From NCBI RefSeq assembly GCF_024372725.1, contig NZ_VOUA01000026.1, positions 1-55,117 of the forward strand: DNA of 55,117 bases. Direction: 5' to 3'. Positions 54,712-55,117 of this stretch are shown here, piece after piece; within the stretch, counting starts at the first letter, position 1, and each line of letters begins with the position of its first letter. Below the pieces are notes generated by a model. That model searched no databases, was not told where the DNA came from, and was given only the letters and a program-made list of their open reading frames with translations. The translations under genes were made by a program, and so were the position numbers. The stretch is from Methanosarcina sp. KYL-1. Its GTDB lineage: Archaea > Halobacteriota > Methanosarcinia > Methanosarcinales > Methanosarcinaceae.

Positions 54712-55117
54712 AAAAATCCCCTCGTGTGTTTTTTGTTTTAATTTTCGAATCTCAGGGTTCTACTTCAAGGTCTTTATAGGCCTTAAGGTCTTTTTGGCAT
54801 TTTTTCCTGCTATCGGTCAGATGTCTGTTGCCGTAAGAAAATGTTACTTAATCGCAGGGAATACATTTTAAGTTTTATGATACATTTGGTTTTAATTAAT
54901 GTCAATTATAATATTTATATCGGATATATAATTTTTCAGGGAAAAAGGACAGATGAATAAATTGGAGGAAAAATCGCAAGACTCAGATAAAAGACTCAGA
55001 TAAAAGACTCAGATAAAAGACTCAGATAAAAGACTCAGATAAAAGACTCAGATAAAAGACTCAGATAAAAGACTCAGATAAAAGACTCAGATAAAAGACT
55101 CAGATAAAAGACTCAGA
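54712..55117. other. ftr upstream region and 13 bp repeat
   Basis: It contains the ftr leader, then AT-rich DNA with a plus-strand TATA-like GATATATAAT (about 54924). From 54980 to the window edge a 13 bp unit GACTCAGATAAAA repeats about eleven times. A short plus-strand frame starting at 54953 runs into the repeat and stops after 16 codons. No gene is called. Confidence 0.6.

Noticed and set aside
1-55117. CRISPR array
   Set aside because: Many tandem repeats are present, but none alternates identical repeats of CRISPR length with unique spacers.

Overview
The window looks like part of a chromosome from the archaeal genus Methanosarcina. The evidence is methanogenesis and methanogen-cofactor genes (ftr, mfnA), archaeal information-processing genes (orc1/cdc6, archaeal DnaG, a four-OB-fold RPA, archaeosine synthase, UPF0058/0200/0201 proteins), TATA-type promoters, mixed Shine-Dalgarno and short-leader starts, and long AT-rich intergenic regions full of short tandem repeats. 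I could not run a search, so the species is open. I found no tRNA, rRNA, CRISPR array, transposase or intact prophage.

Layout. (1) 1-6.4 kb: a 5' regulatory region with a duplicated operator-promoter module, a LeuA-type synthase, a TatD nuclease, a metallo-beta-lactamase-fold hydrolase and a YgiQ-type radical SAM protein. (2) 6.6-9.9 kb: an accessory patch on the minus strand with two small secreted Cys-rich proteins and three paralogues of an unrecognised ~85-93 aa Cys-containing family. (3) 10.3-18.1 kb: a GlcD/GlcF-like 2-hydroxyacid dehydrogenase pair, archaeosine synthase, a GNAT acetyltransferase, UPF0058 and DnaG. (4) 18.1-19.9 kb: a long gap with a hairpin-rich stretch that may be a structured RNA. 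(5) 19.9-26.5 kb: a CoA-disulfide-reductase-like flavoprotein, RtcA, KptA, an MFS transporter and RPA1. (6) 26.5-32.7 kb: a gap with origin-recognition-box (ORB)-like repeats, then five consecutive CBS-domain proteins. (7) 32.9-43.2 kb: an AIM24-like protein, an archaeal RNA ligase, a degenerate EF-Tu-like protein, a GGCT-like protein, an FGE-family lipoprotein, a methyltransferase, a TIM-barrel epimerase, UPF0201, UPF0200 and Orc1/Cdc6. (8) 43.2-48.1 kb: ORB-containing AT-rich DNA on both sides of a sodium/solute symporter, the probable replication origin. (9) 48.1-55.1 kb: MfnA, a site-2 protease with CBS domains, TraB, a DUF4405-like membrane protein and Ftr.

How the parts fit. Orc1/Cdc6, its ORBs, RPA1 and DnaG form a replication neighbourhood. 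RtcA, KptA, the RNA ligase and ArcS are RNA end-repair or tRNA-modification enzymes scattered through the same region. Ftr and MfnA serve the methanofuran branch of C1 metabolism. The five CBS proteins are probably independently transcribed nucleotide sensors of unknown target.

Most notable: ftr has no canonical start codon and appears to begin at ATA, and two other genes show the same problem (ATT and CTG). Tandem repeats repeatedly begin across stop codons. A second ORB-like cluster lies beside RPA1. The five-gene CBS block and the Cys-protein trio have no obvious described role.
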